The notes under the pieces were generated by a model, which worked only from the letters and a program-made list of their open reading frames with translations, was not told the DNA's origin and did no database searches. The translations under genes and the position numbers were made by a program. A DNA stretch of 64,000 bases from Limnothrix sp. CACIAM 69d. Its GTDB lineage: Bacteria > Cyanobacteriota > Cyanobacteriia > CACIAM-69d. How positions within the stretch are numbered: position 1 is the first letter of the stretch; every line of letters begins with the position of its first letter. Below are positions 1-8,724 of the stretch, in pieces. Where the stretch lies: positions 17,404-81,403 of the forward strand of contig MKGP02000049.1 in the NCBI GenBank assembly GCA_001913845.2, given 5' to 3'.

Positions 1-1159
1 CGGGCACTAGGCTGGCACTGGCCGCCGCGATGCCTTCCGGCCGCCGCAGAAATTTCGCGAAGTTCAGGGGCTTGAGGTAGCGACAGGATTCCACGAGGGC
101 CGCTTCAAAGTCTGGATTGTTCAGCAGGGGGTGCAGCACCGCTTGGGTGCGATCGGGCTGCTGGGCCAACTGTTCAACCGTGGGCGACTTCGGCGGTTCT
201 GCCATGGGTTTTGGCGTACAGAATATGTCGATCAACCGGTTGCGGCTCACCAACAGATCGTGCCAATACATTTGCTCGCGCCAACTGATTTGCTCAAACC
301 GCGATCGCAGTTCCTCAGGAAATTGCTCCAGATCCAGCATGGTTTTCACCGCCCAATCCTGGGGTTCCACGGGGGCAATAAGCTGCAAATTCGCACCCTC
401 AATCAGGTCAAACACCTCCGGCACTGAAAATCCCCGATCACCATGGAGCATGAAATTAAAGGCCAAGATCCGCTCGCGAATATCGGGATTATCGGTGTCA
501 TTGCGATCCCACATTTTCCGCACATCCACATTGCGCGGATTCAGGGACAACACAATGGATTCCACCAGAGCCATGGTGGTTTTTTCATCCCGATCGGGGG
601 TAATCGCTCCCACATCGCGCAAAAATTCCTGGGCACAAAGCACGGGGATTCGAGTGTTGAAGCTATGCAGATTCACTCGCAAAATACCCGTTGGTTTCAG
701 CACACTGGTCATCAACCGCAAGCTGGCGAGGGGATCTTCCAACAGGTACAGCACCTCATCGCAGTTGATGTAGTCAAATTGCTGATTGAGGCTAGGAAGC
801 TGATCGATATTGAGGGTTAGAAATTTGGCCCGATCGAGCAAATCAAACCGCCGAAACCGCTCGATCGCCACGTCGATCGAAGCTGGAGAAAGATCAATAC
901 CGGTAATGGTTGTTCCCGGGTTCAGATGAGCCAACATCAAACCCTTAAAGCCGCTGCCGCAACCCACATCCAGAATCTGCATTCCTTCGGAGCTGACCGA
1001 TCGGCGATCGCGGGCATAGAATGCGGTGGCCAATGAGTGGGCATGGAATTCATCGGGCTGACTATCGGGAGCCGTTTCGATCGGTTCGCGAGGGTAGGGC
1101 GTTTGATCGAACTGTCGCTGAATCCAAGCTTCTCGTTCAGCGGAAGATTCAAAATTCAT
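1..1159 (-). CDS. SAM-dependent methyltransferase, partial (runs off the left edge)
   Basis: A class I methyltransferase reads on the minus strand from an ATG at 1159 through the window edge; 386 codons are visible and no stop is seen. The N-terminus carries QFDQTPYPREPIE, and motif I is ILDVGCGSGFKG followed by GIDLSPASID, the SAM-binding fold. A NCDEVLYL stretch follows, then a long C-terminal region. It is a clear paralogue of the next gene (same LSPAS, YINCDE and LHS motifs), so the pair arose by duplication. The substrate is unknown. The ATG was chosen because the N-terminus then aligns with the paralogue. Confidence 0.85.
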   Translation of the reverse strand, partial: MNFESSAEREAWIQRQFDQTPYPREPIETAPDSQPDEFHAHSLATAFYARDRRSVSSEGMQILDVGCGSGFKGLMLAHLNPGTTITGIDLSPASIDVAIERFRRFDLLDRAKFLTLNIDQLPSLNQQFDYINCDEVLYLLEDPLASLRLMTSVLKPTGILRVNLHSFNTRIPVLCAQEFLRDVGAITPDRDEKTTMALVESIVLSLNPRNVDVRKMWDRNDTDNPDIRERILAFNFMLHGDRGFSVPEVFDLIEGANLQLIAPVEPQDWAVKTMLDLEQFPEELRSRFEQISWREQMYWHDLLVSRNRLIDIFCTPKPMAEPPKSPTVEQLAQQPDRTQAVLHPLLNNPDFEAALVESCRYLKPLNFAKFLRRPEGIAAASASLVP

Positions 1160-1283
1160 GGCAAATTAGGACTTCCCATTAGGGCTTCAAAATCAATTAA
1201 GTCGATTTAATTTAATTCGGCTCAATTCGGCTGCACTCAATTCGAGTTCTGGGGAATTTTCGTTGAATATTCGCCAGGTGGAT

Positions 1284-1335
1284 TCAATTCACCAACTCAA
1301 TTCACCAACTCAATTCACCAACTCAATTCAGCAAT
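1284..1335. repeat. 13-bp tandem array upstream of the first methyltransferase
   Basis: The unit tcaattcaccaac is present three times exactly (1284-1296, 1297-1309, 1310-1322), followed by one degenerate copy to 1335. Looser copies of tcaattcgg lie at 1215-1245. The array sits in the leader of the methyltransferase that starts at 1159. Confidence 0.9.
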
Positions 1336-1384
1336 TCAGGTTGCTAACTCAAGTTGCCAGCTCAAGTTGTTGGCTTAGTTCAAC

Positions 1385-2740
1385 TCAAGTGAGTTCAACC
1401 AACAGATAACCCGCTTGACCCAATTCTGAAAGCAAATAGCGCAAGGCTGCTTCCACTTCTGAGCGTGCGATCGGCTCCAAGGTCACGGGATCCACAGGGC
1501 GCAATTGTTGCAGCGAATCTGCGAGTTCCGTAAAGGTTTTCATCCCTTCCAACAGGGGCAGCAACCCGAGGGCGATCGCGCTGCTGACCGATTCCCAACC
1601 CCATTTCAGGGATAGGTGCTGATCCAACTTTAAATCAGTGCCCTTCAAAACCACATTTTTGAGGTCTGCGGCAAATTCTGGCGTATCCAATTGCGGGTGA
1701 AGCGCCGCTCGGGACTGATGCCAATCTTCTGGTTCCCAATCGCTGAGGGCTGTCCAGGGTTGTGCCGCGTCGGGATGACCACACCAGAAATCCAAAAGTC
1801 GATGGTTCGATCGAATCAAATCAAAAAAGTGGAGTTGATCGGAAATCGGCGCTTCCGACAAGCCAAAGGCGATCGAAATGGGCATATTCTCTGGGTCTTT
1901 GAACAGATCCGTCACTTCCCAGGACTGCCAATCGGTCATGCTAATAAATTCCAGACCGGAGCGATCAATATAGTCAAAAAGCTGCGGGATGGTGAATCCC
2001 CGATCGCGCTGGAACAACAGGTTCATCATCACCCGCTGCTCATTTTGCATTTTTTCAGAATCCCAAATTCGCATTTTCAGGAGTGTTGTATCTTTCAAAG
2101 ACTCCATCAACTCGGTCAGGATTCCCATTTCCAGCTCACCCGGATTGTCATCCATTAACCCAATTAAGTGAGCCAAGCTTTGGGCTTTGAAATAATCAAA
2201 TCGCTGATAAAGACTATGGAGATTGGAACGAATAATGCCATCGGGTTTCAAGACAGCTTTCATGGCCGCCAACCCATCGGCCGGATCCGGTTGTAGATAT
2301 AGCAATTCATCGCAGTTAATGTAGTCAAATTCCATGCCTAATTGCGACAACTCTTCCATTGCCAGTGCATGAAATTCCACGCGATCGCCCAAGCCATGGT
2401 GCTCCAGGCGCTTTTGGGCCAAGTCCACGGAAGCGGGCGACAAGTCCACCCCCACAATGCGCGCACCGGGGTTGGCCAAAGCCATGCTCAACACACCATA
2501 TCCACTGCCACAGCCCACATCCAGCATCAACCGCCCTTCGGTGTTGGCAATTTTTTGATTGCGACGATAGTAGGCGGTGCGGAAATCGTGCCAGTAGGTA
2601 TGGGTTTCGGCCGGTAAGAGATCGAGCGGAATGCGGGGATAGGGGGCGCGATCGAACTGGGCCCGTACCTTGGCAAGGGGATCCTCAAGCGGATCGTCAG
2701 CGGGGTTGATGGGAGAGGGCAAAAGAGATGGGTCGGTCAT
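1385..2740 (-). CDS. SAM-dependent methyltransferase, paralogue of the first gene
   Basis: This 451-residue class I methyltransferase has motif I LDVGCGSGYGVLS, an acidic GVDLSPASVDLA motif II and the shared YINCDELLYL segment. The N-terminal QFDRAPYPRIPLD block matches QFDQTPYPREPIE of the upstream-edge paralogue, which supports the ATG at 2740 (MTDPSLLPSP). The frame stays open upstream to 2941, but that extension is proline-rich and has no counterpart. About 300 residues after the methyltransferase core are conserved between the two paralogues and may form a substrate or partner domain. The methyl acceptor cannot be told from the sequence. Confidence 0.87.
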   Translation of the reverse strand: MTDPSLLPSPINPADDPLEDPLAKVRAQFDRAPYPRIPLDLLPAETHTYWHDFRTAYYRRNQKIANTEGRLMLDVGCGSGYGVLSMALANPGARIVGVDLSPASVDLAQKRLEHHGLGDRVEFHALAMEELSQLGMEFDYINCDELLYLQPDPADGLAAMKAVLKPDGIIRSNLHSLYQRFDYFKAQSLAHLIGLMDDNPGELEMGILTELMESLKDTTLLKMRIWDSEKMQNEQRVMMNLLFQRDRGFTIPQLFDYIDRSGLEFISMTDWQSWEVTDLFKDPENMPISIAFGLSEAPISDQLHFFDLIRSNHRLLDFWCGHPDAAQPWTALSDWEPEDWHQSRAALHPQLDTPEFAADLKNVVLKGTDLKLDQHLSLKWGWESVSSAIALGLLPLLEGMKTFTELADSLQQLRPVDPVTLEPIARSEVEAALRYLLSELGQAGYLLVELT

Positions 2741-3063
2741 GCGGGGGTTGACGAATAGTTGTCCTAACGCAAGGGCGGGAAGACCCAACGGCAAGGGCGG
2801 GTTAAAATCTTGACGGGGCCATGGATTGGCCATGGTCAAGCGGTTGCCGGGGCTACCTTGGCCATATTGCCCCATTTCGATCCCGAAGCGATCGCCCCAA
2901 ATCCGCTCCCGATCGCCCGATCGCCGATCCGTTGTAACCATTGGTTTCGCAATTTGTTTAATGATTGGCGTAACAATCGGCTTAACAGTGGACTGAAAAC
3001 TGTTGAACGGCTTGTCCTGCCATCGTCTCTCGCATCATTTCCCACATCGTCAGTCGCAACCCT

Positions 3064-4059
3064 ATGAGCATTGAACAGCATTCCCAGCCAACGGACGATC
3101 GCGCCGCTGTGGCCAACTCGTTGGATGAAATGCTAGAGGCGCTGAATTTGGGAATTCCGACGGCTCCCGACGACTTTCGATCGGGCTTTGTGGGAATTGT
3201 GGGGCGGCCCAATGTGGGCAAGTCCACGCTGATGAATGGTTTGGTGGGGCAAAAGGTGGCCATTGTTTCCCCGATCGCCCAAACCACCCGCAACCGACTG
3301 CGGGGCATCCTGACCCGGGATGACGCGCAAATTGTGTTTGTAGACACGCCCGGAATTCATAAGCCCCACCACGAATTGGGCAAAGTATTGGTGGCCAATG
3401 CACGGATGGCCATCCATTCGGCGGATTTGCTGCTGTTTGTGGTGGATGGGTCAGTGGAAGCAGGCGGGGGCGATCGCTTCGTGGCCGAGTGGTTGGCCCA
3501 AGCGCCCGTGCCGGTGGTTCTAGGGCTGAACAAAATTGATCTGCAAACGGATCCGACGGTGGAAGAGTCCTATGCGGCCTTGGCAGCCGATCGGGGTTGG
3601 CCGATCGTGCGGTTTTCGGCACTCCAGGGCGAGGGCACGGAGGAGTTATTGCAGGCGCTGATCGATCGACTGCCGCCGGGCCCGTTTTATTACCCCCCGG
3701 AATTGGTGACCGATCGCCCCGAACGATTCATCATGGGCGAGCTAATCCGCGAGCAAATTTTGCTCCATGCCCGGGATGAAATTCCCCATTCCGTGGCGGT
3801 AGAAATCGATCGGGTGGAGGAAACCCCGAAAATTACCCGCGTCTTGGCCACAATTCACATTGAACGGGCCAGCCAAAAAGCAATTCTCATTGGCAAAGGC
3901 GGTTCCATGCTGAAGGCGATCGGCACAGCAGCCCGCGAACAAATTCAAAAGCTAATTGATGGCAAGGTTTACCTGGAGTTGTACGTGAAACTGCAACCCA
4001 AGTGGCGGCGATCGCCCGCTCGCCTGGCCGATTTGGGTTACCGCATTGAGGAAGATTAG
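3064..4059 (+). CDS. era: GTPase Era
   Basis: Era is a Ras-like GTPase that binds 16S rRNA near its 3' end and helps mature the small ribosomal subunit. The 331-residue product shows GRPNVGKS (G1, about 47-54), DTPG (94-97) and NKID (156-159), and a C-terminal KH domain with the IGKGGSML loop. An N-terminal extension of about 40 residues precedes the G domain, so it is slightly longer than the typical Era of about 300. It is divergent from the methyltransferase gene and followed by a miniature inverted-repeat element. Confidence 0.96.
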   Translation: MSIEQHSQPTDDRAAVANSLDEMLEALNLGIPTAPDDFRSGFVGIVGRPNVGKSTLMNGLVGQKVAIVSPIAQTTRNRLRGILTRDDAQIVFVDTPGIHKPHHELGKVLVANARMAIHSADLLLFVVDGSVEAGGGDRFVAEWLAQAPVPVVLGLNKIDLQTDPTVEESYAALAADRGWPIVRFSALQGEGTEELLQALIDRLPPGPFYYPPELVTDRPERFIMGELIREQILLHARDEIPHSVAVEIDRVEETPKITRVLATIHIERASQKAILIGKGGSMLKAIGTAAREQIQKLIDGKVYLELYVKLQPKWRRSPARLADLGYRIEED

Positions 4060-4130
4060 GGAGCGCCATCATTTCCTGGGATCCAGCCGAGCCGATTGCT
4101 TTCCCCGGCTCCCGTCGTCGTAACAAGGGG

Positions 4131-4280
4131 CTTAGGTCGTGTCGTCAAATCGCCTGAAACCCTGATTCCACCGTTGGCAGATCGTGAGGGACAAGGGGCT
4201 TGAGCATCTTGTTACAACAACTGGGACATGGAAAATCAATCGTTTTCATCTGATCCTAGGAAATGACGACACGCCCTAAG
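4131..4280. mobile_element. 150-bp miniature inverted-repeat element (type A)
   Basis: The ends are cttaggtcgtgtcgtcaaat (4131-4150) and the reverse complement of cttagggcgtgtcgtcattt (4261-4280), matching at 17 of 20 positions. TA lies at each edge, compatible with TA target duplication. The interior holds caaggggcttgagcatcttgt, which recurs at 5228-5248. No CDS is present. It fills most of the gap 4060-4367; the rest of that gap shows nothing else recognisable. Confidence 0.7.
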
Positions 4281-4367
4281 ACCCTCGCTGCCTAGCGATT
4301 CGGTAACGGTAGCATCAGGTTCTCCGAGGATTTGGCGATGGCCCCTAAGCCCCAAGCCCGCCCGCAG

Positions 4368-4979
4368 TTAGTTATTAATAAACTTCTCGAAAATTGCTCC
4401 AAAATCCTTGCGCACATAGGACTCGTGGGCCAGCTTTAACCAATTGAATGCATATTGGTTAATGGCCTTGAATTGCTCTTCGGCCGTTGAAGTGCTGGTC
4501 GATCGGCTGATGGTGGTGGCCGCCGTATTCAAACTGGTTTGTGCATAGCCATAAAAGGCCGCATCTTCTTGCTGCATCAAGGCAATCTTCAGCAGGGTCT
4601 TATACAAGTCCTTGAGTTCGTGGATATGGACTTTAGCCACATCGATCGAGTAATGCTGGCTGCCCATGGAAAACTTAATTTCCACATCCCGATCGAGCGT
4701 TCCCGCCGTTTCTAAGGTCACATTGGAAATGGCATGTTGAACATAATTAAAGCGCCGCAAGGTACGCTTTTTGCTGACCGCCGACGTGCCATCTACATGG
4801 ATCAGCGCCAAGTTGGTGAAGCAATATTCATCCATCTTGGACTTAATCAAAAAATAGATCTTTTCGCCCTCTTCATTGATGATGTAGTCGTCCGCATCAA
4901 CCTTGCCGTAATCCTGGGGACGAATCACCACTCCAATATCACTGAGGCCCAAGGCATCCGAAGCCAAACTCTTAAACAT
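4368..4979 (-). CDS. PH-domain protein of the YvbH type
   Basis: The 203-residue protein starts MFKSLASDALGLSDIG and has an N-terminal bacterial PH-like domain (about 1-120), then a helical C-terminal part (EEQFKAINQYAFNWLKLAHESY) resembling the oligomerisation extension of Bacillus YvbH-like proteins. Its function is unknown; such proteins are thought to oligomerise at membranes. No signal peptide or TM segment is seen. I chose the ATG at 4979 rather than the upstream codon at 4991 because the homologous family begins at MFK and ggtga lies a few bases upstream. It stands alone between two repeat-rich gaps. Confidence 0.75.
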   Translation of the reverse strand: MFKSLASDALGLSDIGVVIRPQDYGKVDADDYIINEEGEKIYFLIKSKMDEYCFTNLALIHVDGTSAVSKKRTLRRFNYVQHAISNVTLETAGTLDRDVEIKFSMGSQHYSIDVAKVHIHELKDLYKTLLKIALMQQEDAAFYGYAQTSLNTAATTISRSTSTSTAEEQFKAINQYAFNWLKLAHESYVRKDFGAIFEKFINN

Positions 4980-4987
4980 GGGAATCA

Positions 4988-5056
4988 CCAATTGTTGATT
5001 AGCCCTAGCCCAGCATTGCCCAGCCCAATGTTGCTTAGCCCAACACCGCCAAGCTC
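4988..5056. repeat. Degenerate 15-16 bp tandem array upstream of the PH-domain gene
   Basis: Units read cctagcccagcattgc, ccagcccaatgttgct and tagcccaacaccgcca, about 15-16 bp each, directly before the start of the PH-domain gene. Confidence 0.6.
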
Positions 5057-5171
5057 GGTTGAAAACTGAAACTGCTCAACCGTCATAGACACCGCACCAC
5101 GCAGGAGAGGCTAGCCCAGCCAGCCAGTATAACAACCGAGTTTTGTCGGTTGCCAGGGGCGATCAACTCTC

Positions 5172-5304
5172 AGAGGATGTCTGAAAAGTGTCTTTTGGCA
5201 CGGGCAATGCACCAATAGTCGTGGGGGCAAGGGGCTTGAGCATCTTGTCTTCGTCGATCGATGAGGCGTGCAGAGTATCGATTTTGGCTTTTCAGACATC
5301 CTCT
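5172..5304. mobile_element. 133-bp miniature inverted-repeat element (type B, copy 1)
   Basis: Perfect 17-bp terminal inverted repeats agaggatgtctgaaaag (5172-5188) and its complement (5288-5304) flank a short interior without coding capacity. The interior contains caaggggcttgagcatcttgt, shared with the type A element at 4131. A second copy of nearly the same length lies at 37949-38082. Confidence 0.8.
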
Positions 5305-5307
5305 CAG

Positions 5308-5459
5308 GCTAGTAGCGTGGCTGCCTTAATTCGTTGGATTAAATGATATGGCTGTTACCGTCACCTGATCGTTAAGCAGCAAGATGCTCAAGCCCGCTGT
5401 TACCACGACTGGCTCCGCAACTTTGACCCAATGTATTCAGCCTGTCGCGCTACTAGGCT
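5308..5459. mobile_element. Possible third inverted-repeat element next to type B
   Basis: Short inverted ends ctagtagcg (from about 5310) and cgctactag (ending about 5458) enclose about 150 bp. Inside, caagatgctcaagccc (5380-5395) is the reverse complement of the gggcttgagcatcttg motif of the type A and B elements. No gene is visible between 4980 and 5470 apart from these repeats. Confidence 0.4.
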
Positions 5460-5470
5460 TTGGGCTGCCC

Positions 5471-6679
5471 CTAGGCTACTAATCGCACAAATTTCTTTTT
5501 TCCCACTTGCAGCACTTTGCCCAACAAATCCGCCGCCGATTCAAACTTTTGGTTCACGTCCGCTAGCTTTTCGCCATCCAGTTTCACACCGCCCCCTTGA
5601 ATTTGGCGACGGGCTTCGCTACTGGTGGTGCATAACTTTGTGGCACTCAAAAGATAGAAAATTGGAGCCGGAAATTCCACCTGAGCCAAGGAAAATTCCG
5701 GTACATTTTCCGCACCGCCACCGCCCGACACCAAGTTCATGGCATCCTTTTGGGCTTGCAGGGCGATCGCCTCGCCATGGATTTGTTGGGTAATTTCCAG
5801 GGCCAACAATTTCTGGCGATCGCGGGGATTTTCGGGTAACTGATCCAACGGTAAATCCGTCATCAGTTCAAAGTAGGTTTCCAGTTGCGCATCGGCCACC
5901 TTTTCCAGCTTGGAATACATGGTGAGCGGGTCTTCTCGCAGGGCCACATAATTCCCCAGGGATTTGGACATTTTTTGCACCCCATCTGTCCCGATCAAGA
6001 TGGGTGTGAGCAATCCAAATTGCGGTTTTTGACCAAAGTGGCGCTGCAAATCTCGCCCTACGGCTAGGTTAAATTTTTGGTCTGTGCCACCCAGTTCCAC
6101 ATCCGCCCGCACGGCCACGGAGTCATAGCCCTGCATCAACGGATAGAGAAATTCATGCAGAAAGATGGGACTTTCCTGTTGATAGCGCTCTGCAAATCCT
6201 TCCTTGGCCAACATTTGGCCAACGGTCATGGTGCTGAGGAGTTCCAGGATTTTGCCCAAGTCCAGCTTGGCTAACCACTCGGAGTTGTAGCGCACCTCCA
6301 GGCGGCCAGGCGTTTCAAAATCCAGGATCGATCGCACCTGTTCCAAATAGGTTTCCGCGTTGGCTTGCACTTGCGCTTCGGTCAGTTGCTTGCGCACTTC
6401 TGATTTACCGGTGGGGTCGCCAATGCGGGCGGTGAAATCGCCAATAATCAGGACGGCGGTGTGACCGGCATCCTGGAAGGCGCGCAATTTGCGAACGGGA
6501 ATGCTGTGGCCCAGGTGAATATCGCTGCCGGTGGGGTCAATGCCAAGCTTGACGCGCAAGGGGCGATCGGTCGTGGCCAACAACCGCTCTAGGTTCTGGG
6601 CCGGATCCGTTGAGTCGGGTTGGTTGGGAAAAATATCGGCGGTTCCGCGATGGAGCCAATCGAAGTTAGACGCTGCCAT
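5471..6679 (-). CDS. tyrS: Tyrosyl-tRNA synthetase
   Basis: This class I aminoacyl-tRNA synthetase charges tRNA-Tyr. The 402-residue protein has the HIGH signature HLGH (about 55-58) within [19 protein letters not shown] (KMSKSLGN, near 250) and a C-terminal S4-type RNA-binding domain ending KFVRLVA. The ATG at 6679 ([12 protein letters not shown]) is the right start: the longer open frame to 6802 would run through the tRNA-Thr gene. Upstream on the same strand are tRNA-Thr and tRNA-Tyr, so the enzyme and its substrate tRNA are probably co-transcribed. Confidence 0.96.
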   Translation of the reverse strand: MAASNFDWLHRGTADIFPNQPDSTDPAQNLERLLATTDRPLRVKLGIDPTGSDIHLGHSIPVRKLRAFQDAGHTAVLIIGDFTARIGDPTGKSEVRKQLTEAQVQANAETYLEQVRSILDFETPGRLEVRYNSEWLAKLDLGKILELLSTMTVGQMLAKEGFAERYQQESPIFLHEFLYPLMQGYDSVAVRADVELGGTDQKFNLAVGRDLQRHFGQKPQFGLLTPILIGTDGVQKMSKSLGNYVALREDPLTMYSKLEKVADAQLETYFELMTDLPLDQLPENPRDRQKLLALEITQQIHGEAIALQAQKDAMNLVSGGGGAENVPEFSLAQVEFPAPIFYLLSATKLCTTSSEARRQIQGGGVKLDGEKLADVNQKFESAADLLGKVLQVGKKKFVRLVA

Positions 6680-6760
6680 AACTGGTGCGCTCAATTCACT
6701 ATAGAGATTGAATAGGGGTTGGCAATAGAGGCTCAAAGATTGCAATGAGCTTGTCAAAAG

Positions 6761-6832
6761 AGCCTCTGACGAGGATTGAACTCGTGACCTCACCCTTACC
6801 AAGGGTGCGCTCTACCACTGAGCTACAGAGGC
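6761..6832 (-). tRNA. tRNA-Thr (anticodon GGT)
   Basis: A full cloverleaf is visible on the minus strand: acceptor GCCTCTG/CAGAGGC, D-arm GCTCAGTGGTAGAGC, anticodon stem CACCC/GGGTG with loop TTGGTAA (anticodon GGT) and T-arm ACGAGTTCAATCCTCGT. CCA is not encoded. It lies between tRNA-Tyr and tyrS. Confidence 0.96.
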
Positions 6833-6839
6833 GGGGTGG

Positions 6840-6921
6840 TGGGCCGAGCTGGATTTGAACCAGCGTAGGCATAGCCAACGGATTTACAGTCCGTCCCCAT
6901 TAACCACTCGGGCATCGACCC
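6840..6921 (-). tRNA. tRNA-Tyr (anticodon GTA)
   Basis: A type II tRNA with a long variable arm. The acceptor stem pairs GGGTCGA with TCGGCCC (one G-T pair), the anticodon stem is ACGGA/TCCGT with loop CTGTAAA (anticodon GTA), and the T-loop is TTCAAAT. It is 7 bp upstream of tRNA-Thr and in line with tyrS. Confidence 0.95.
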
Positions 6922-7180
6922 GCTTCCACCACGGGAGATAACAATAGCACAAGGATCGAAAATTCCCAATAGGCGGCCCAAAATTTTTTTGAATTTTTTT
7001 GAGGAAGCGTTTGGCCCGGTTAGGGCGGGATCTTGGGCAACGCGGGGGTCAAAAACTGGGGACGATCGGGAGACCGCTGGGGCGATCGCCGGGTGTGGAG
7101 ATTTCGCCGAGCAGCGGCTCCCGCAGTTAGTCAAATCCCTTTCATAATGGATATAGTTAGCGCGTTCTGAGTAGCAACCT

Positions 7181-8692
7181 GTGCAACTTGAGTCTCAGCC
7201 TGATACCCAGCGATCGAATGCGGGTCGATCGGGCACGGCCCAGCGATCTCCATCAAGTGCCCCGGCTGCTGATTCGGACTCTGGATCTGCCCCCCCAGCC
7301 TCAACCTCGGCACTCCAGGAGCTGAACCAATGGGAGCAGCGATCGCGCCGTTTGTTTTGGCCCTTGTTGGGGGTGGCGGCCACGGCCATCTTGGGGGCCG
7401 CCGGTTGGAGTCTGTGGCAATTGCGCAAGCCAGCGGATCCGGCGGTTGATCCCTTGGCCAAGCTGACCGTTCCGGTCACCTCCGCTGATTTGACGGTCAA
7501 GATTGATGCGAGCGGCACTATCCGCCCGATCCAAACCGTGAACCTGAGTCCCAAAACCTCCGGGCGACTGCTGGAGTTGTATGTGGAGCAGGGAGATACG
7601 GTGCAAAAGGGCCAAGTGATTGCTCGGATGGATGATGCGGAACTGCGGGCGCAACTGGCACGGGCCCAGGCCGGCTTGGCGCGGGCCCAGGCAAGGTTGG
7701 CGGAGGCCCAAACCGGCAATCGACCGGAAGAAATTGCAGAGGCGGAAGCTCGCGTTAATCGATCGCGCGCGGATGTGGTGAGTGCCCAGGCGCGGCTTGA
7801 TTTGGCCCGGGAACGGCTGGAGCGCAACCGATCGCTGGCGGAAGCAGGAGTGATTGAGCGCGATCGCCTGGATGGGTTTGAGCAAGAGGCCCGCAGCGCC
7901 AAGGCGGATGTCGATCGAGCCAAGGCGGCGTTGCTGGAATCTCAAAAGGGGCGCGATCGAATTCGGAACGGTTCCCGGGTTGAAGATATTGCCGCCGCCC
8001 GGGCCGATGTGGCCGAAGCCCGCGCCCAAATGGCCCTGATCCAAACGCAATTGAATGACACCGTGGTGCGTGCGCCCTTTGCCGGATTCATTTCCCAAAA
8101 GTATGCGGAACCCGGTTCCTTCGTGACTCCCACCACGTCCGCTTCCTCCGGCAGTGGGGCAACTTCCACCTCGATCGCGGCTCTGGCCAGCGGGTTGGAG
8201 GTGTTGGCGCGGGTTCCGGAAGTGGACATTGGGCAAATCAAGTTGGGACAAACGGTGGAAATTACGGCCGATGCCTATCCCGATCGGGTCTTTCGGGGAC
8301 GGGTGAAGCTGGTGGCTCCGGAAGCGATTCGGGAGCGCGATGTCACCTCCTTTGAAGTGCGCGTGGCGATTCTGTCGGGACAGGAGGTGTTGCGATCGGG
8401 CATGAATGTGGATTTGGTCTTTGTGGGCGATCGCCTGCCCCAAGCCGTGGTGGTGCCGACGGTGGCCGTGGTCACCAATCGTGGTCGCACGGGTGTTTTA
8501 GTCCCCAATGCCACCCAAAAACCCGAGTTTCGCGCGGTGGTTTTGGGCCCCACCTTGGGCAATCAGGTGCAGGTGCTTCAAGGCATTAAGCCGGGCGATC
8601 GGGTCTTCACGGATTTGCCCCCGGGGCAGACCCTCGACAGCATCTTGAACAACAAGGCGAAACCCGGCAATGGGCGATCGGCCAATCCCTAG
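7181..8692 (+). CDS. HlyD/MacA-family membrane fusion (periplasmic adaptor) protein
   Basis: Adaptor subunits link an inner-membrane ABC or RND pump to an outer-membrane channel. The 503-residue product has a Ser/Ala-rich cytoplasmic N-terminus, one TM segment (about 59-80), a biotinyl-lipoyl half (GRLLELYVEQGDTVQKGQVIARMD), a long Ala/Arg-rich coiled-coil hairpin (about 150-285), the second lipoyl half (VRAPFAGFISQKYAEPGSFV) and a beta-barrel. The start is a GTG at 7181. It resembles DevB/MacA adaptors, but no ABC partner is adjacent; the next gene downstream is the truncated kdpD. Confidence 0.88.
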   Translation: MQLESQPDTQRSNAGRSGTAQRSPSSAPAADSDSGSAPPASTSALQELNQWEQRSRRLFWPLLGVAATAILGAAGWSLWQLRKPADPAVDPLAKLTVPVTSADLTVKIDASGTIRPIQTVNLSPKTSGRLLELYVEQGDTVQKGQVIARMDDAELRAQLARAQAGLARAQARLAEAQTGNRPEEIAEAEARVNRSRADVVSAQARLDLARERLERNRSLAEAGVIERDRLDGFEQEARSAKADVDRAKAALLESQKGRDRIRNGSRVEDIAAARADVAEARAQMALIQTQLNDTVVRAPFAGFISQKYAEPGSFVTPTTSASSGSGATSTSIAALASGLEVLARVPEVDIGQIKLGQTVEITADAYPDRVFRGRVKLVAPEAIRERDVTSFEVRVAILSGQEVLRSGMNVDLVFVGDRLPQAVVVPTVAVVTNRGRTGVLVPNATQKPEFRAVVLGPTLGNQVQVLQGIKPGDRVFTDLPPGQTLDSILNNKAKPGNGRSANP

Positions 8693-8724
8693 GGGCACAG
8701 TCAGTTTGAAAGGGCGATCGGCTC

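Noticed and set aside
6680..6802. Longer tyrS reading frame starting at 6802
   Set aside because: It would translate through the tRNA-Thr gene; the family start is the ATG at 6679.
7195..8443. Long antisense frames opposite the HlyD-type gene (242 and 380 codons)
   Set aside because: They are compositional shadows, rich in Arg/Ser/His, with no start signals or motifs.
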